Assembly: GCA_027575765.1 (NCBI GenBank) | Contig: JANBPT010000875.1 | Coordinates: 1-20,274, forward strand | Source of the DNA: Tieghemiomyces parasiticus | Taxonomy: Eukaryota; Kickxellomycota; Dimargaritomycetes; Dimargaritales; Dimargaritaceae | Length of the DNA stretch: 20,274 nt | Direction: 5' to 3' | Shown: in pieces, positions 8,901 through 17,451 of the stretch | How positions within the stretch are numbered: position 1 is the first letter of the stretch | How the letters are laid out: every line of letters begins with the position of its first letter | Position numbers and translations under genes: made by a program | Notes under the pieces: generated by a model | The model's database searches: none | Seen by the model: the letters and a program-made list of their open reading frames with translations, nothing else | What the model was told of the DNA's origin: nothing

Positions 8901-11900
8901 GTCGCTCAGTACAGCCACCGTTGCGGCGTGCAGAGGGGCGATGGTCGGAAGGTCACGCGCTGGCTGTTGTTCGAAAGCCACGGCGAGGTCGTCGAGTAAA
9001 GGTACTACGGTGCGGGCCAAAACGTTCCGCGGGGTGATGAGGTGGTGAATAGTGAGCTGGAGGGTCCAAGCGGCAAGGACGACCCCGCTCAGGGCATAGC
9101 GCCGGAGCTCAAACTGGGTGTCGCCACCGGCCTGCCGAGCCTGCGTTTCAGTCCCGCTAAGTAACCGAGCCCAGTGCGTGCGCAGGAGCCCCGTGAGGTG
9201 GTGGTCGATTTGGTTGGGTCCGCGGGCGAATGGATGTGCCGAGGCGATCGGCGAGGTCGGTTCCGGGAAGGCCGGGGGTTCGGCGCTCATGCATACCACA
9301 GCGGCCAGCAGGAACTCGCCGTAGAGGACGACGGTCTGGCGTAGACGGTACGTGAACGCGGTGGGGGTTGATGGTGGTGGGGATGCCGTCGTCGCGGAGG
9401 CTGGGGGTAGGGCCACGACGGCGGCCGCCGCCCACTGGAGCAAACCGGTTAAACACTGTTCGAAGGCAAGAGTAAGGAAATGGACCGGAGCACGGTCAGG
9501 GTGGGCGGCCTGCCAGCTGATGTAGAGCTGGCCGACAGCCAGGGCCACTTGACGGCCGGTGAGCACAGCGATGGCATCACCCGTGGTGGAGGACGACAAA
9601 GAGCCGGGGGGCAAGGAGGAGTAAACGTTGGCCGGTCCATCGGCAAAGGCCGGGGCGGAGGGTAATGCCGAGGCGGTCAGCGTCCCATGGTGCGGCAGGT
9701 ACTCGCACTGGTGAGACCAGAGCGTATCGTAGGTGCAGGGTAGGTGGGCCACGGGTGCCGAACCGTCCGTCGCACTGGCCCGGGCTAAGAAGTGCTGACG
9801 CCACCGTCGCCACTGCTGGCGGAGGGCCTGCAGCGGAGCCTGGTCGTTGGGGTTAGCGTGAGTGACCAGGTAGCGCACCAACGGTACGTTCAAGGTTCCG
9901 GCCTCACCCAGGGCGCTGTGCTGGTCGCGCAGTAACCGCCAGGCGTGGTCTCGGTCGGCTACCAGGTGCAGCGCCGGGTGATAAGTCATGAGGTCATGGA
10001 TAAGCGGAGTGAGCGACCCAGGATCCACTCCGCGGATGAGTAGCCACTGGGCGACGGCCCAGCGGTCGGCTAGGCGAGCGTTCCGCAAATCAGGAAAGTC
10101 CGCGGCCGAGGATGAGGCGACCCAGGCAAGACAGTAGTATACGGTGGCCAGTTGGCGCGGGTTGAGCAGGGAAGACCCGGGTCGCGTGATGATCTTCCAG
10201 TTGTCAGCTCCTACCTCAGTCGCCTTGACGATGTATTGGCGCACCATGGGTAGTAGCCATGTATCGAGGACGCGGGAGACCACATAGGGTGTAGTCACGT
10301 CGGCAGGGGCGGTGGCTGATGGGGTCCGACGATCGAGCGAAGGTAGGTCCAGAGCCCGCCAGCCTGGGGTTGTAGCCAACCGGGAGGGTGGACGATGGTA
10401 CATCCGAGCGGCACACCAGGCCTGGCCCGCAGTTTCAGCCAGTGTCGCAATTTGGTCGGTTAAGGTAGCGCTGCCCCGGGTCTGACGTAACCGGTCGACG
10501 GCCACGGTTGTCGGGTCAAGACTTCCAGGGAACAAGAGAAAAGGCGACCAGGTGTCGGGTTGAAGACGGTCAACGTAGTCCGCCGGAGCACCGGCAATGG
10601 AGGCCGCCGTTGTGGCCGACACGCTACTGCCACCGGATCCACCGCTGCCGGGGGCCCCAACCCCACTCTCTGGTGCCGGTGCGGCCAAAAGGAGCAGCCG
10701 ATACAAAATGGCCGATGACAAGGGCCGGTGGGCGCGGAGCTGGGCATCGGAAGTGACCAGCCAAGGGAGGTAGCCGGCCAGTCGGTGCTGCCAGGCCAGG
10801 ATGGCTAAGAATTCGCGGTACTCCGGGCTGGTCGGTTGTGGGTGATGTAAGATAGTCTCGGCGTGGTCGAATTTGAGGTAGTTGGACTTGTAGAGGGCAA
10901 TCTGGCGGGTCTGGAGTTCACTCTCGCTGAGGGTGCCAAGCTGCGCCAGGGCGTCTGGTGCGTGGACGGCAGTGTCGGCCGGGGCGGAGACGGTTCCCGG
11001 ATGTTCGGGGTTCGTGGGATCGCCCCGGGCGATGAGGTGCTGGGCGTAGGGCGCATAGGCGAACAGGTTGGCCCGGGTTAGCTCGGTAAAAAGCCGGGCG
11101 ATGAGAGGCGCTAGCCGCAGAGGCCAGGTGTCAGTGAGCAGAGCGACAAGGGCGTGCTGGATGAGCGTCTGGCGTCTCTCAATCGCGTCCAGTTGGCGCG
11201 AGTCCGCCTCAGCAGCCGCCCGCGCCCGCTCGCCCACCTGGTACAGTGTGGAACAGCGCAGGGCGTTTCGTGGAAATTCGGTCGCATCGGCCGGTTCAGG
11301 GGGACCGGCCGCCACGGATGACAGGGAGCCCCGCCGGGTGTCCGCGGTCGTCGGCCCAGCCGCGTCTCGCAAGAGCAGGTCGAAACCGAGCAGTTTGACC
11401 AGTGTAAGGACGGTGATGAGGACCTGGATCTGGGGGTCCGTCACGGCGGTGGGGGCAGTTGTATCCGTGGCCCACTGTACCCAGCTGACGATGCAGAAGC
11501 GAAGGAACTGTTCGGTCCGCCAGGGACCTTCACTGCGGGATCCATGGCTGAGGGCCTGGATGACGTGGGGACGATCGTAAGCTCGGTGCGCGACGAATGC
11601 ATCGACGGCCGTGCAGATCCACCGTAGAGCCAGCAGAATAGGGGCTTCCCGCCCGTCTACGATACGCGAAGCCAGGTCGCAAAGTTCGGCGGTCGGGCTG
11701 CCGGGTGTGTCTGCCAAGTAGCGCAGGGTTGGCTGAACGTGTACGGGGCCCTCCTCCCAAGGTACCGATGGGGGAGTGGCAGTCGTGGAGAGTCGAGCTG
11801 GCGAGGTCGGAACGTAGGCCCGTGGTACGGCCCAGGGGTTGTAGAAGCCGAGGTTCCGCCGTTCGACCTGACGCCAGAGATAGGCCAGCCGTCCCCGGTC

Positions 11901-13643
11901 AGTTACGTCCCCCAGCGAACAGAGGTCTGCCACCGCCTCTGTTCCACTACCCGATTTCAAACCGACGGACTTCGGGATCGTACGCTGAAATACCATAGTG
12001 TACCATGCCTGGTGACATTTAAACCAAGCCCCGGGATCGACGAATGCGTCGGGACAGGCGATGAAAAGCGAGCGAAGTAGGTCGACAAAGGCGACCCGGA
12101 GCGGGGTGGGCAGTCGGTACTGAGCGGCAAAGACCTGGGCACGATCGGTGACGGCGCTGACTAGTAGGCGGAGGAGAAAGCGAGCACGCTGGATTTCGGG
12201 CACGTAGGCGCGGAGGTACGGGAGCAGTACCACAAAGTGCTCGAGTGGACAGCTGGTCACCTCGTCCAGGAGCCAACGCAGAAGGCGCCGCACATCGACC
12301 AGTTCCTGGTCAGTCTGAGCCCGGGTGAGGCGCCACAGGTAAGCCCAGCGATCAGTCCAAGCCCGTTCGGCAGCCGGGTCTGGAAAAGGCCGAAGTGATG
12401 TGGGGCCCGTGCCAGCACCGCCATCTGGCGGGTGGCCGATGGTGACCTTGGGGTCGTGACAGGGTACTTCCATCAAGTGGTTCTTGAGAACCTTAAGACA
12501 TGCGTTCGACCAGTCCCGGGTGTAGGCGTCGGTAGCCTGCGCGGTCGTCAGATTACCTTTGGTCTGGGCGGCCGCCGCAATCTCGTCGCATCCCGTTACC
12601 TGGATGACCCACAGGGCCCGGTTAAGAGGAAGATCCCGCGAGACCACGGATTCTACTAGCCGCTCCATGCGGTAGCCGCGTGGGACGCTACGGCACAGGG
12701 CAGTGAGCGGTAAGGTAGGATCAGCCAGGTGCGCCCACCACCGGTGGCGTTCGGCCGGATCGTTGTTAAGACGGAGCGGCGGGATCTGGAAACTGGACTT
12801 GGTAGGAAACGGCGTTGCCAGGTGCCAGCGTGGACCGGCGGCCGCTGTGCGGGACGGGTCAGCCATACCCGCTGAATCAGCTTCAGCTGGACCCACATCG
12901 TTGCCGGCGGGCCGCGTGTCGGCGTAGCCTTCCCGCTGCTGGAGATCTAAAATTTCGAGGGCGAATTTGGACAGGTTGTGAGCGACAGTGGTGTCCTGCA
13001 GGCGGTCAATCATGAGGTCATGCAATGAAGAATTCTCGGCTGAGATGATGGCTGCGTCGGTCAAACCGGCGCGCACATAAGCCTCAGTAAGTTGGTCCTC
13101 GGGTTGCGAGGGGCTCGGTGGAAAGAAGTCGGGGTATCCCTCGTTCGGTGCCGCAGCGTTGAGCTGGGGCACGTCGTCGGGTGGATGGAGGGCGTAGCGA
13201 CGGAGTAATGGGTCAGCCCCGCTCGTACCACTGCCGCTACCCCCACCGCCGGATGCCGCGGATGGTCGGGTACCGTTCCCGGGTTGACTCGCACGGCCAG
13301 AGGAGTGGTTGTAGCCGCTGCCGCTCGGCGTGCGGTGGGTAGGCGTTGGATACGCGTTCGGTCGACTGCTCCCGGTGTGGTGCGAAATGTGCGGGTGGAG
13401 GCCGTGGCCGTGTGGATGAGGGTGATGACCATGGGCACCGTAGTGGTCGTTGGGTTTGCTTCCCGGGTAGGATGACAGGGCGCTCCGCGCACCATGGCCA
13501 GGATTGTTATGTGAATGGTTGAGCTGATTTACACTGCCAGGTACACCGTAACCGGGGTTGGCGTTGGGAGCGAGATGCGGATTGCCCTTGCTGGCATAGG
13601 GTCCGTGGCCCGGCCCGGGCTTGTGTGGATCCCGCGGATTCAT
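5913..13643 (-). CDS. med12: Mediator complex subunit 12 (Srb8-like)
   Basis: Med12 links CDK8 and cyclin C to Med13 in the kinase module of Mediator, the nuclear RNA polymerase II co-regulator. The single exon gives 2576 residues, longer than human MED12 (2177) or yeast Srb8 (1427). Seen: a Gly/Pro/His/Asn-rich N-terminus (about 1-145, His-rich at 67-89); the family opening YPDFFPPSPSQPEDQLTEAY at 170-189 followed by VRAGL; the Med12 domain at about 290-395 (RWWAHLADP, VPRGYRMERLVES, RALWVIQVTGCDEI); then helical repeats in the position of the LCEWAV region (WAYLWRLTRA..LLRWLLDEV, from about 433). A conserved-looking block lies near 2412-2460 (YKYRLANATPLSLTLFN). The tail is Ser/Gly-rich and ends in a basic KRKRSP, possibly a nuclear localisation signal. 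The start is the first ATG, at 13643; the frame runs upstream only through a TTG. No intron or frameshift is seen. No TATA box is seen. Confidence 0.9.
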   Translation of the reverse strand: MNPRDPHKPGPGHGPYASKGNPHLAPNANPGYGVPGSVNQLNHSHNNPGHGARSALSSYPGSKPNDHYGAHGHHPHPHGHGLHPHISHHTGSSRPNAYPTPTHRTPSGSGYNHSSGRASQPGNGTRPSAASGGGGSGSGTSGADPLLRRYALHPPDDVPQLNAAAPNEGYPDFFPPSPSQPEDQLTEAYVRAGLTDAAIISAENSSLHDLMIDRLQDTTVAHNLSKFALEILDLQQREGYADTRPAGNDVGPAEADSAGMADPSRTAAAGPRWHLATPFPTKSSFQIPPLRLNNDPAERHRWWAHLADPTLPLTALCRSVPRGYRMERLVESVVSRDLPLNRALWVIQVTGCDEIAAAAQTKGNLTTAQATDAYTRDWSNACLKVLKNHLMEVPCHDPKVTIGHPPDGGAGTGPTSLRPFPDPAAERAWTDRWAYLWRLTRAQTDQELVDVRRLLRWLLDEVTSCPLEHFVVLLPYLRAYVPEIQRARFLLRLLVSAVTDRAQVFAAQYRLPTPLRVAFVDLLRSLFIACPDAFVDPGAWFKCHQAWYTMVFQRTIPKSVGLKSGSGTEAVADLCSLGDVTDRGRLAYLWRQVERRNLGFYNPWAVPRAYVPTSPARLSTTATPPSVPWEEGPVHVQPTLRYLADTPGSPTAELCDLASRIVDGREAPILLALRWICTAVDAFVAHRAYDRPHVIQALSHGSRSEGPWRTEQFLRFCIVSWVQWATDTTAPTAVTDPQIQVLITVLTLVKLLGFDLLLRDAAGPTTADTRRGSLSSVAAGPPEPADATEFPRNALRCSTLYQVGERARAAAEADSRQLDAIERRQTLIQHALVALLTDTWPLRLAPLIARLFTELTRANLFAYAPYAQHLIARGDPTNPEHPGTVSAPADTAVHAPDALAQLGTLSESELQTRQIALYKSNYLKFDHAETILHHPQPTSPEYREFLAILAWQHRLAGYLPWLVTSDAQLRAHRPLSSAILYRLLLLAAPAPESGVGAPGSGGSGGSSVSATTAASIAGAPADYVDRLQPDTWSPFLLFPGSLDPTTVAVDRLRQTRGSATLTDQIATLAETAGQAWCAARMYHRPPSRLATTPGWRALDLPSLDRRTPSATAPADVTTPYVVSRVLDTWLLPMVRQYIVKATEVGADNWKIITRPGSSLLNPRQLATVYYCLAWVASSSAADFPDLRNARLADRWAVAQWLLIRGVDPGSLTPLIHDLMTYHPALHLVADRDHAWRLLRDQHSALGEAGTLNVPLVRYLVTHANPNDQAPLQALRQQWRRWRQHFLARASATDGSAPVAHLPCTYDTLWSHQCEYLPHHGTLTASALPSAPAFADGPANVYSSLPPGSLSSSTTGDAIAVLTGRQVALAVGQLYISWQAAHPDRAPVHFLTLAFEQCLTGLLQWAAAAVVALPPASATTASPPPSTPTAFTYRLRQTVVLYGEFLLAAVVCMSAEPPAFPEPTSPIASAHPFARGPNQIDHHLTGLLRTHWARLLSGTETQARQAGGDTQFELRRYALSGVVLAAWTLQLTIHHLITPRNVLARTVVPLLDDLAVAFEQQPARDLPTIAPLHAATVAVLSDLVGDLLGLRLPLPDSGTRGVSAVPTDLPRLTRLLTLPDYCAIQAVLALDEAHGTTVKPPANPIVAAPPPGDDTSLESGLVRWARASCTVRGAAVQRFTNSTGVDLTAARSLVTDASRQLAALTNAVTDHPLLRARLVRHALPLYQAHLRPWVAAGQGLSTEDGAAEEGALPISVETGGDELNVPSHPEPETILLWLDWFGRLLFPLDLTAALAPGGLDHEFADRSRPDRAVDLDAYLNRLAGLPVPLTGNVPYCVFQGLGLRVLRDLGRLPSQATTARFGGVPASAIDIATVRLAWLIDAMAVQATPEVQSWLERFGTTYRNWVASPVIPAYPYDAMWLSPDPVTLAGPSEQGELDEPPAGTLTYSRWLLRALLGCLLRDTRTFRRPPGQSSLTDEPHASSGGDNRYGLDRPDPLADAYTRLLPVFTTGALVDAAAQLQRLVDLPSSADHPDPNTISPTSAGSAPMPDAFLVCRLHRIPAVTFPNMEAHLLSPAGSRPPPPVPTTWPAAEFAIRIDRLALVTALINQRLVDALGYSILTPTALRTTHPAAAALALRTPTGADMASAPLGPLPDGQVTAVQQILTTGLRATLDQLEWFRKAGRTVHAMRTLVIDYHRATAALSGATPPSAVHNTTGPPTREPHLSLDHLLLSLWARMRAAVPLIPHLVRKGGDQSLFMKWVTTLIHLLNSVLTPPDRTPGSLGAVLFDLTLDVASVCADEQPGEVRNPLLAELRQLSAGLDLDPAVAGRLRRILPYELENICTADWKPNPRVTLNPWRWLEATLPSTIATVIQGTPTGVTHSSPSLTSMSAGSTTTSSLSGANQPGSESGGSYKYRLANATPLSLTLFNAKRYRSLDENTYTKYARERAQTLAVFYGLEPEPDHSTTAAQGGSSADGMGAPSLAVSAGTPGSSNHDDYSVHRSHTLGRGNSSSGGGSLRNTMVGGTQSTPVMPSGGGGGYRAPSSYTSRPQTGSSGITSVDTAEEGEIPLKRKRSP

Positions 13644-14418
13644 AAGGTGAGTCTCCGCCTTGAGCAAGGGGATGTGAATGAGGCGGAGTATCAAGGTGGT
13701 GCGTTTAGGAGGCTATCTAGCGTGCCCACTTGGGAGGTTGGGGGATCGGATGACACCAAAGTATAGGTACAAATGGGTGGTGTTTTAGGAATGATAGCTA
13801 GACAGATACCCTTATGCCCCGCTGATTCAATGCGAACGCGCGGAGTGAGGGGGGTGAATGTATGCAAATTGGGAATGTGGTCTAGGATTCAAGTCTTCAA
13901 GCAGACATTGCCTAATGGGTCGCGTACGGGCGTGAGGAGGGGTTCGCCCCGCTGTGTCTATGCGGATTTACGCTGATTAGCTCTCAGGACACCCATTATT
14001 ATTGCCTTCTGTGAGTGCAGTCGATAGTTTATCGACAAAATAGTGGGAAGCCTTAATAAGATCAGGTACACGGGCAAGGGTATCCACCTCCCCTACTCTG
14101 GAGCCGCGTGGTTGCTGCCCGCCTGGAATCCCGCTCGGATAGTTTCAACCAAGTGGTATTTGATACGTAAATTGAAAGGACCACCATGCAAAGCAGAGGT
14201 GCAGTGACACATGGGCTCTAGGATATGGCAAGTAGTAGTGGCTGGCCCAGCGGCTTGGGCACAATTGGCACCCGGAGAGGGACAGGGATTGGGAAGGCCC
14301 ATCTGATGACCCCAAAACCAGCTGATGTGGTAGTATCAATGGTGTGACATGGGGTACATTCAACCCGGGGACTGATCCTGTAGTCTGACCAAGCAATCAA
14401 CAATTAAGCCTTCTTCCG

Positions 14419-14601
14419 ATGACGGGAATAGGTTTACGTTATGATCTAGAGAATATCGCAGAGCTGGGCTTGGTTTATTCCCCTAACGACTTCCGTGTTA
14501 GGGTGCGGCAGGATGTCTACCTCAATGATACCCAGACGGCCCTGAGTTATGATCATCCTAGTGCTTCTCGGGGTTGTACCGTCAAGCGGGGAGGGAGGTG
14601 A
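14419..14601 (+). other. Short unassigned open frame (60 codons)
   Basis: A small frame whose first 45 residues have a balanced, hydrophobic-alternating composition (GIGLRYDLENIAELGLVY, then NDFRVRVRQDVYLND) unlike the Arg/Pro/Ser-rich chance frames around it. No family is recognised. It has no upstream promoter element I can point to. It could be an exon, a remnant of an old gene, or chance. Confidence 0.12.
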
Positions 14602-15361
14602 ACCCGAAAACCATATCTAAACCCACAGGAGAGAGTGTGGAGGTGTTGGGGAAGAGCTGTCTGGTGGAGGTTCCGCCCAGTGCACCTGAAAGACTTTTCA
14701 GGTAGAGGATCGTCCGGCGAGGGGGGGCGTGGTTTCACTCTGCAGGCTACATAGTGGGGCGGGAGGTCGAGCCGCGTATTGTACATATGGGGACCATGGT
14801 TTACGTGGGCCCATGTCTGGATATTCCGTAAACGTTGAGCCCGGCAGTAGTAACAGATGCGCTGTATCCGTTCAAAGACCAAGGCCATTTCAGGGTATGT
14901 TAATAATCCGACGGGGAAGCGTGCGCGGAGGAGACGGCCGCATAAACTGCGTGGAATCAGGTACACAATGACAGAGGGGATTGGCCAGCAAGTCGTTCCC
15001 GCTAGGACCAGCGCGTGACGGTAAGCTTATCTACTATCTAGTAATCCGCAGTGGGCATCAGTGTTGAAAGGCTTGGCATTGGGGCGGCAGTGTGCTATTA
15101 CAACATTCCCTCCCCCGCACTGGTATGGGGCCGAGGCCACACAGGGCTAGAGATTGAAGCGTGAGACGGATATAGCTACCATCTGGTTTTGAGCAGCCGG
15201 CCTCTTGCGTGAGAAATGGCCGGCGTTGTGAAGCGACGATCGCTCCGGCAGTGCAGGGGAAATGCGGTCCAGCAATCCCAGAATAATCAAAAAGAATATC
15301 GTGATCCAATATAGGCTATAACGGATTCAGAGGAGGGTGGTGAAAAGGCTAAAAATATCTC

Positions 15362-15571
15362 ATGCCCGTGGTAATTGACGTCATGTTAGAGGGTAGTGCT
15401 GAGGAATTAGTTAACTTCATCAATGGATTGAAGGTGCTAGGGATATCCCAATATTGGATTTTCAGTGCAACTTGCAGCCAGTATCTTGACGATTCAATAG
15501 CCATGCCACGTCAACGACCGGTGTCCGCCAAAATGTTAGCCCGGAGATCAACCAAGCGGTCCCCGGCGTGA
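15362..15571 (+). other. Short unassigned open frame (69 codons)
   Basis: The first 40 residues read like an alpha/beta fragment (VVIDVMLEGSAEELVNFING, then LKVLGISQYWIF), followed by a basic Arg/Pro/Ser tail. No family is recognised. It would be convergent with the kinase-like gene to its right. Listed only because its composition differs from neighbouring noise. Confidence 0.15.
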
Positions 15572-15626
15572 GTAGAAAGTGTTTAGACAATGGGCACTCG
15601 GGAGCTAAGTATATTGAGGGCCACAG

Positions 15627-15657
15627 GTGCTTAGGTTCGACCCACCGGACCTAGCAC
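15627..15657. repeat. Imperfect inverted repeat, 9-bp stem with one bulge
   Basis: Arms GTGCTTAGGT and ACCTAGCAC pair over nine bases with one bulged T around a 12-base loop. It lies 37 bases past the stop of the kinase-like gene, so it would fall in that transcript's 3' region. It is not a tRNA: no cloverleaf can be built around it. It could be a 3' RNA hairpin or chance. Confidence 0.35.
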
Positions 15658-15693
15658 GCATACGCTGCTCGCCGTGGTAAAATTCATTCCCTT

Positions 15694-16524
15694 TTAGGGA
15701 CTCCCATAAGGCAACAGGTGGCCGGTGTGGTGGCACTGCCCGATGTAACACACCACCTTGTCGTTATTATGACCCGCGCACGGATCGGTCGCCAGCAGTG
15801 TCTGCATATGAAATAAAAGGATCCGTAGCGAATAAAAATCGTTTTCCAGTTCCACGAGCTCCGCAGGCCGGGTATATCCGAGAGTTCCGTTACGGTACCC
15901 TTCACGACGGCTGCCAACGGGTTTGCAGGCCGCAAAATCCACGATGCGAGGCTCTCCATCCTCAGTTACGCGGATACTGCATGACGAGATGTTGTCATGA
16001 ACCAGTCCCCAGCCATGGATACTTTGCAGGCCGACCTTAACACGGTCAATAAACTCGGGGACGTCACGAATGACGTTGGCGTCAAGCGCCTCCCGGATGC
16101 TGTACTTGACGGGGTCGAAGCAGAGGCCGCGAACGTACCCGTCAGCCGTCACGAAACCGCCGCGGTAAGCCGGTAGGTACGGCGTGGACAAGACACTGTA
16201 GATCTTTTCTAGGGCCATAATCTCGCGGGCCGTATTGGCTGCCGGTCGCGTCGCCGGGGTGTAAGGTACGGCTAGGTGAGGGGTCTCGGTGTGACACCGG
16301 GTGTGGTCTGCACAGCGTCGGATGGTGCCTATGAAATTCCCCGGCGTCGTATAAATCATGTAGTGGGTGAGACGTTTACCCTGCAGAACGCCGAGGTCGT
16401 CGACGGGCACCGCGCTTTCGGCGTAGTAAAGTTGACAGTTGGCATCCAAATAGACGTAAACGGACGCGAGAGGTTGAAACTGGACGTTAAACACCCGCTG
16501 GTGACAAATCAGAGTACGGGCCAT
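15694..16524 (-). CDS. Protein kinase-like protein, probable pseudokinase
   Basis: A 276-residue single-exon protein with the outline of a kinase C-lobe. REIMALEKIYS (100-110) could be helix C. FVTADGYVRGLCFDP (124-138) fits the hinge strand pair. FIDRVKVGLQSIHGWGLVHD (158-177) leads into the catalytic loop HDNISSCSI (176-184), RIVDFAACKPVG (193-204) sits at the DFG position, NGTLGYTRPAEL (212-223) resembles the activation-segment end, and ENDFYSL (227-233) carries the structural Asp of subdomain IX. Related fungal kinase-like proteins usually read HNDI.P.NI and DFD/DFG. Here the catalytic Asp position is Asn178, the metal-binding Asn position is Ser183, and DFG is DFA. No clear glycine loop or beta-3 lysine is seen in the first 100 residues. 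Activity is therefore doubtful. Target and pathway are unknown. An intact frame with its own TATA element argues against a simple dead copy. Confidence 0.65.
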   Translation of the reverse strand: MARTLICHQRVFNVQFQPLASVYVYLDANCQLYYAESAVPVDDLGVLQGKRLTHYMIYTTPGNFIGTIRRCADHTRCHTETPHLAVPYTPATRPAANTAREIMALEKIYSVLSTPYLPAYRGGFVTADGYVRGLCFDPVKYSIREALDANVIRDVPEFIDRVKVGLQSIHGWGLVHDNISSCSIRVTEDGEPRIVDFAACKPVGSRREGYRNGTLGYTRPAELVELENDFYSLRILLFHMQTLLATDPCAGHNNDKVVCYIGQCHHTGHLLPYGSP

Positions 16525-16537
16525 TCCAGTTGGTTAA

Positions 16538-16552
16538 GGCCCTACGAGGGCC
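16538..16552 (-). promoter_or_regulatory. Hairpin just upstream of the kinase-like start codon
   Basis: A perfect 6-bp GC-rich stem (GGCCCT and AGGGCC) with a 3-base loop lies 14-28 bases before the ATG at 16524, inside the expected 5' leader. Such a hairpin could slow scanning ribosomes, but it is short enough to be chance. Confidence 0.3.
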
Positions 16553-16632
16553 GTGAGAATGGCAAAGGAGCGCGCAGGGAGGCCGGGTCCAGTCAGGAAA
16601 GGTGTCTTGGACAGAAGAACGGTCTACGGTTC

Positions 16633-16643
16633 TATATACGCGT
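16633..16643 (-). promoter_or_regulatory. TATA-like element of the kinase-like gene
   Basis: The minus strand reads ACGCGTATATAGAAC, with a TATATAG core about 110 bases before the start codon. It overlaps ACGCGT, the MluI cell-cycle box of yeasts. It shares the 8-mer TATACGCG (plus-strand reading) with the choline kinase TATA region. The core departs from TATAWAWR at one position. Confidence 0.35.
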
Positions 16644-17451
16644 GGGTGGCAGGTAACTGGCGGAGAAAAGGTTGGCCGTGGAAACCTGAGAAACGATCGT
16701 CTAGTGAGAAAAGGCTAGGTAAAGGACGCTCCCAATTCTCGGGTGGTGGGCTGTACCCTGGAAGGGCACGAAGGAGGGGAGGATGAGCAGTAACCCACGG
16801 AATTGGGGGTCGGCCACGGATTTTAAGGTCCTGCGTGCTACCTGTCGCTGGGGTTCGGGAGAAACGTTTGGTACAACTGGCAGGTACTGCGGGATAGATG
16901 GAGCACATGACTACCGCAAATGGAACATAGGTAGAGCACATACCATCGTGAAGCTGCCACATGGACGTTGCAGAAGACGCCTGCAGGTGGCACCTGGCCA
17001 TCACGCTGGAGAAGCGGGTGCCAACCATGGACCGTGGTTGCCCCCTCGTCCCGCTATTGAGTGCCAACAGCGGGTTTGGTCACACAGCTGATGCCCCACC
17101 GTTGGCCGCCACCTCACTTACCAACCACAAGCCCCCACCTCCTTGTCCTGCCATACCACACCCTCTCAGGGCAGAGGAGTACTCTCGATGCCATTGGCTA
17201 CCACCTAACATGACGGGTGGTTGACATACTCTTTAACCAGCCGTTTAACCCAGCGTACCGAACATAGCAAGGACGATCTACGTGGACTCCAGGGCAACTA
17301 TGCACCGGCCAACTCCGTGCTCCTCGATGACGACTATGAATTGTTATAATCTTTCCAAGGAACCGCCTTATGCTCCACCCAGCCAAGGAGAAAAAAAACT
17401 TAACGATTGGATGCATTACCGTAAGGCAGGCCTCGACTCTCGAGTAGGCGC

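Larger units (their letters stand above)
13644..15693. other. Intergenic spacer upstream of med12
   Basis: No gene is recognised over about 2 kb. The part next to 13643 should be the med12 promoter and 5' leader; no TATAWAW match or strong element is seen within 200 bases. Two short plus-strand frames look somewhat protein-like and are listed separately. A 137-codon minus-strand frame (14553-14966) has no recognisable domain and an Arg/Pro/Cys-heavy composition typical of chance frames. A bulged hairpin lies at 15627-15657. Confidence 0.55.

Noticed and set aside
6478..11580. Plus-strand frames of up to 177 codons inside med12
   Set aside because: They are antisense shadows of a GC-rich coding exon, with Arg/Ser/Gly-heavy translations and no domains.
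13644..13694. Seventeen extra N-terminal codons of the med12 frame
   Set aside because: They begin with TTG, which is not a normal start in fungal nuclear genes. The first ATG in the frame is at 13643.
15627..15657. Possible tRNA because of a GGTTCGA-like T-loop
   Set aside because: No acceptor, D or anticodon stems can be built around it on either strand.
16624..17067. 147-codon minus-strand frame just upstream of the kinase-like gene, considered as a missing N-terminal exon
   Set aside because: It covers the TATA-like element, shows no glycine loop or lysine of a kinase N-lobe, and has no convincing donor site leading into the next gene.
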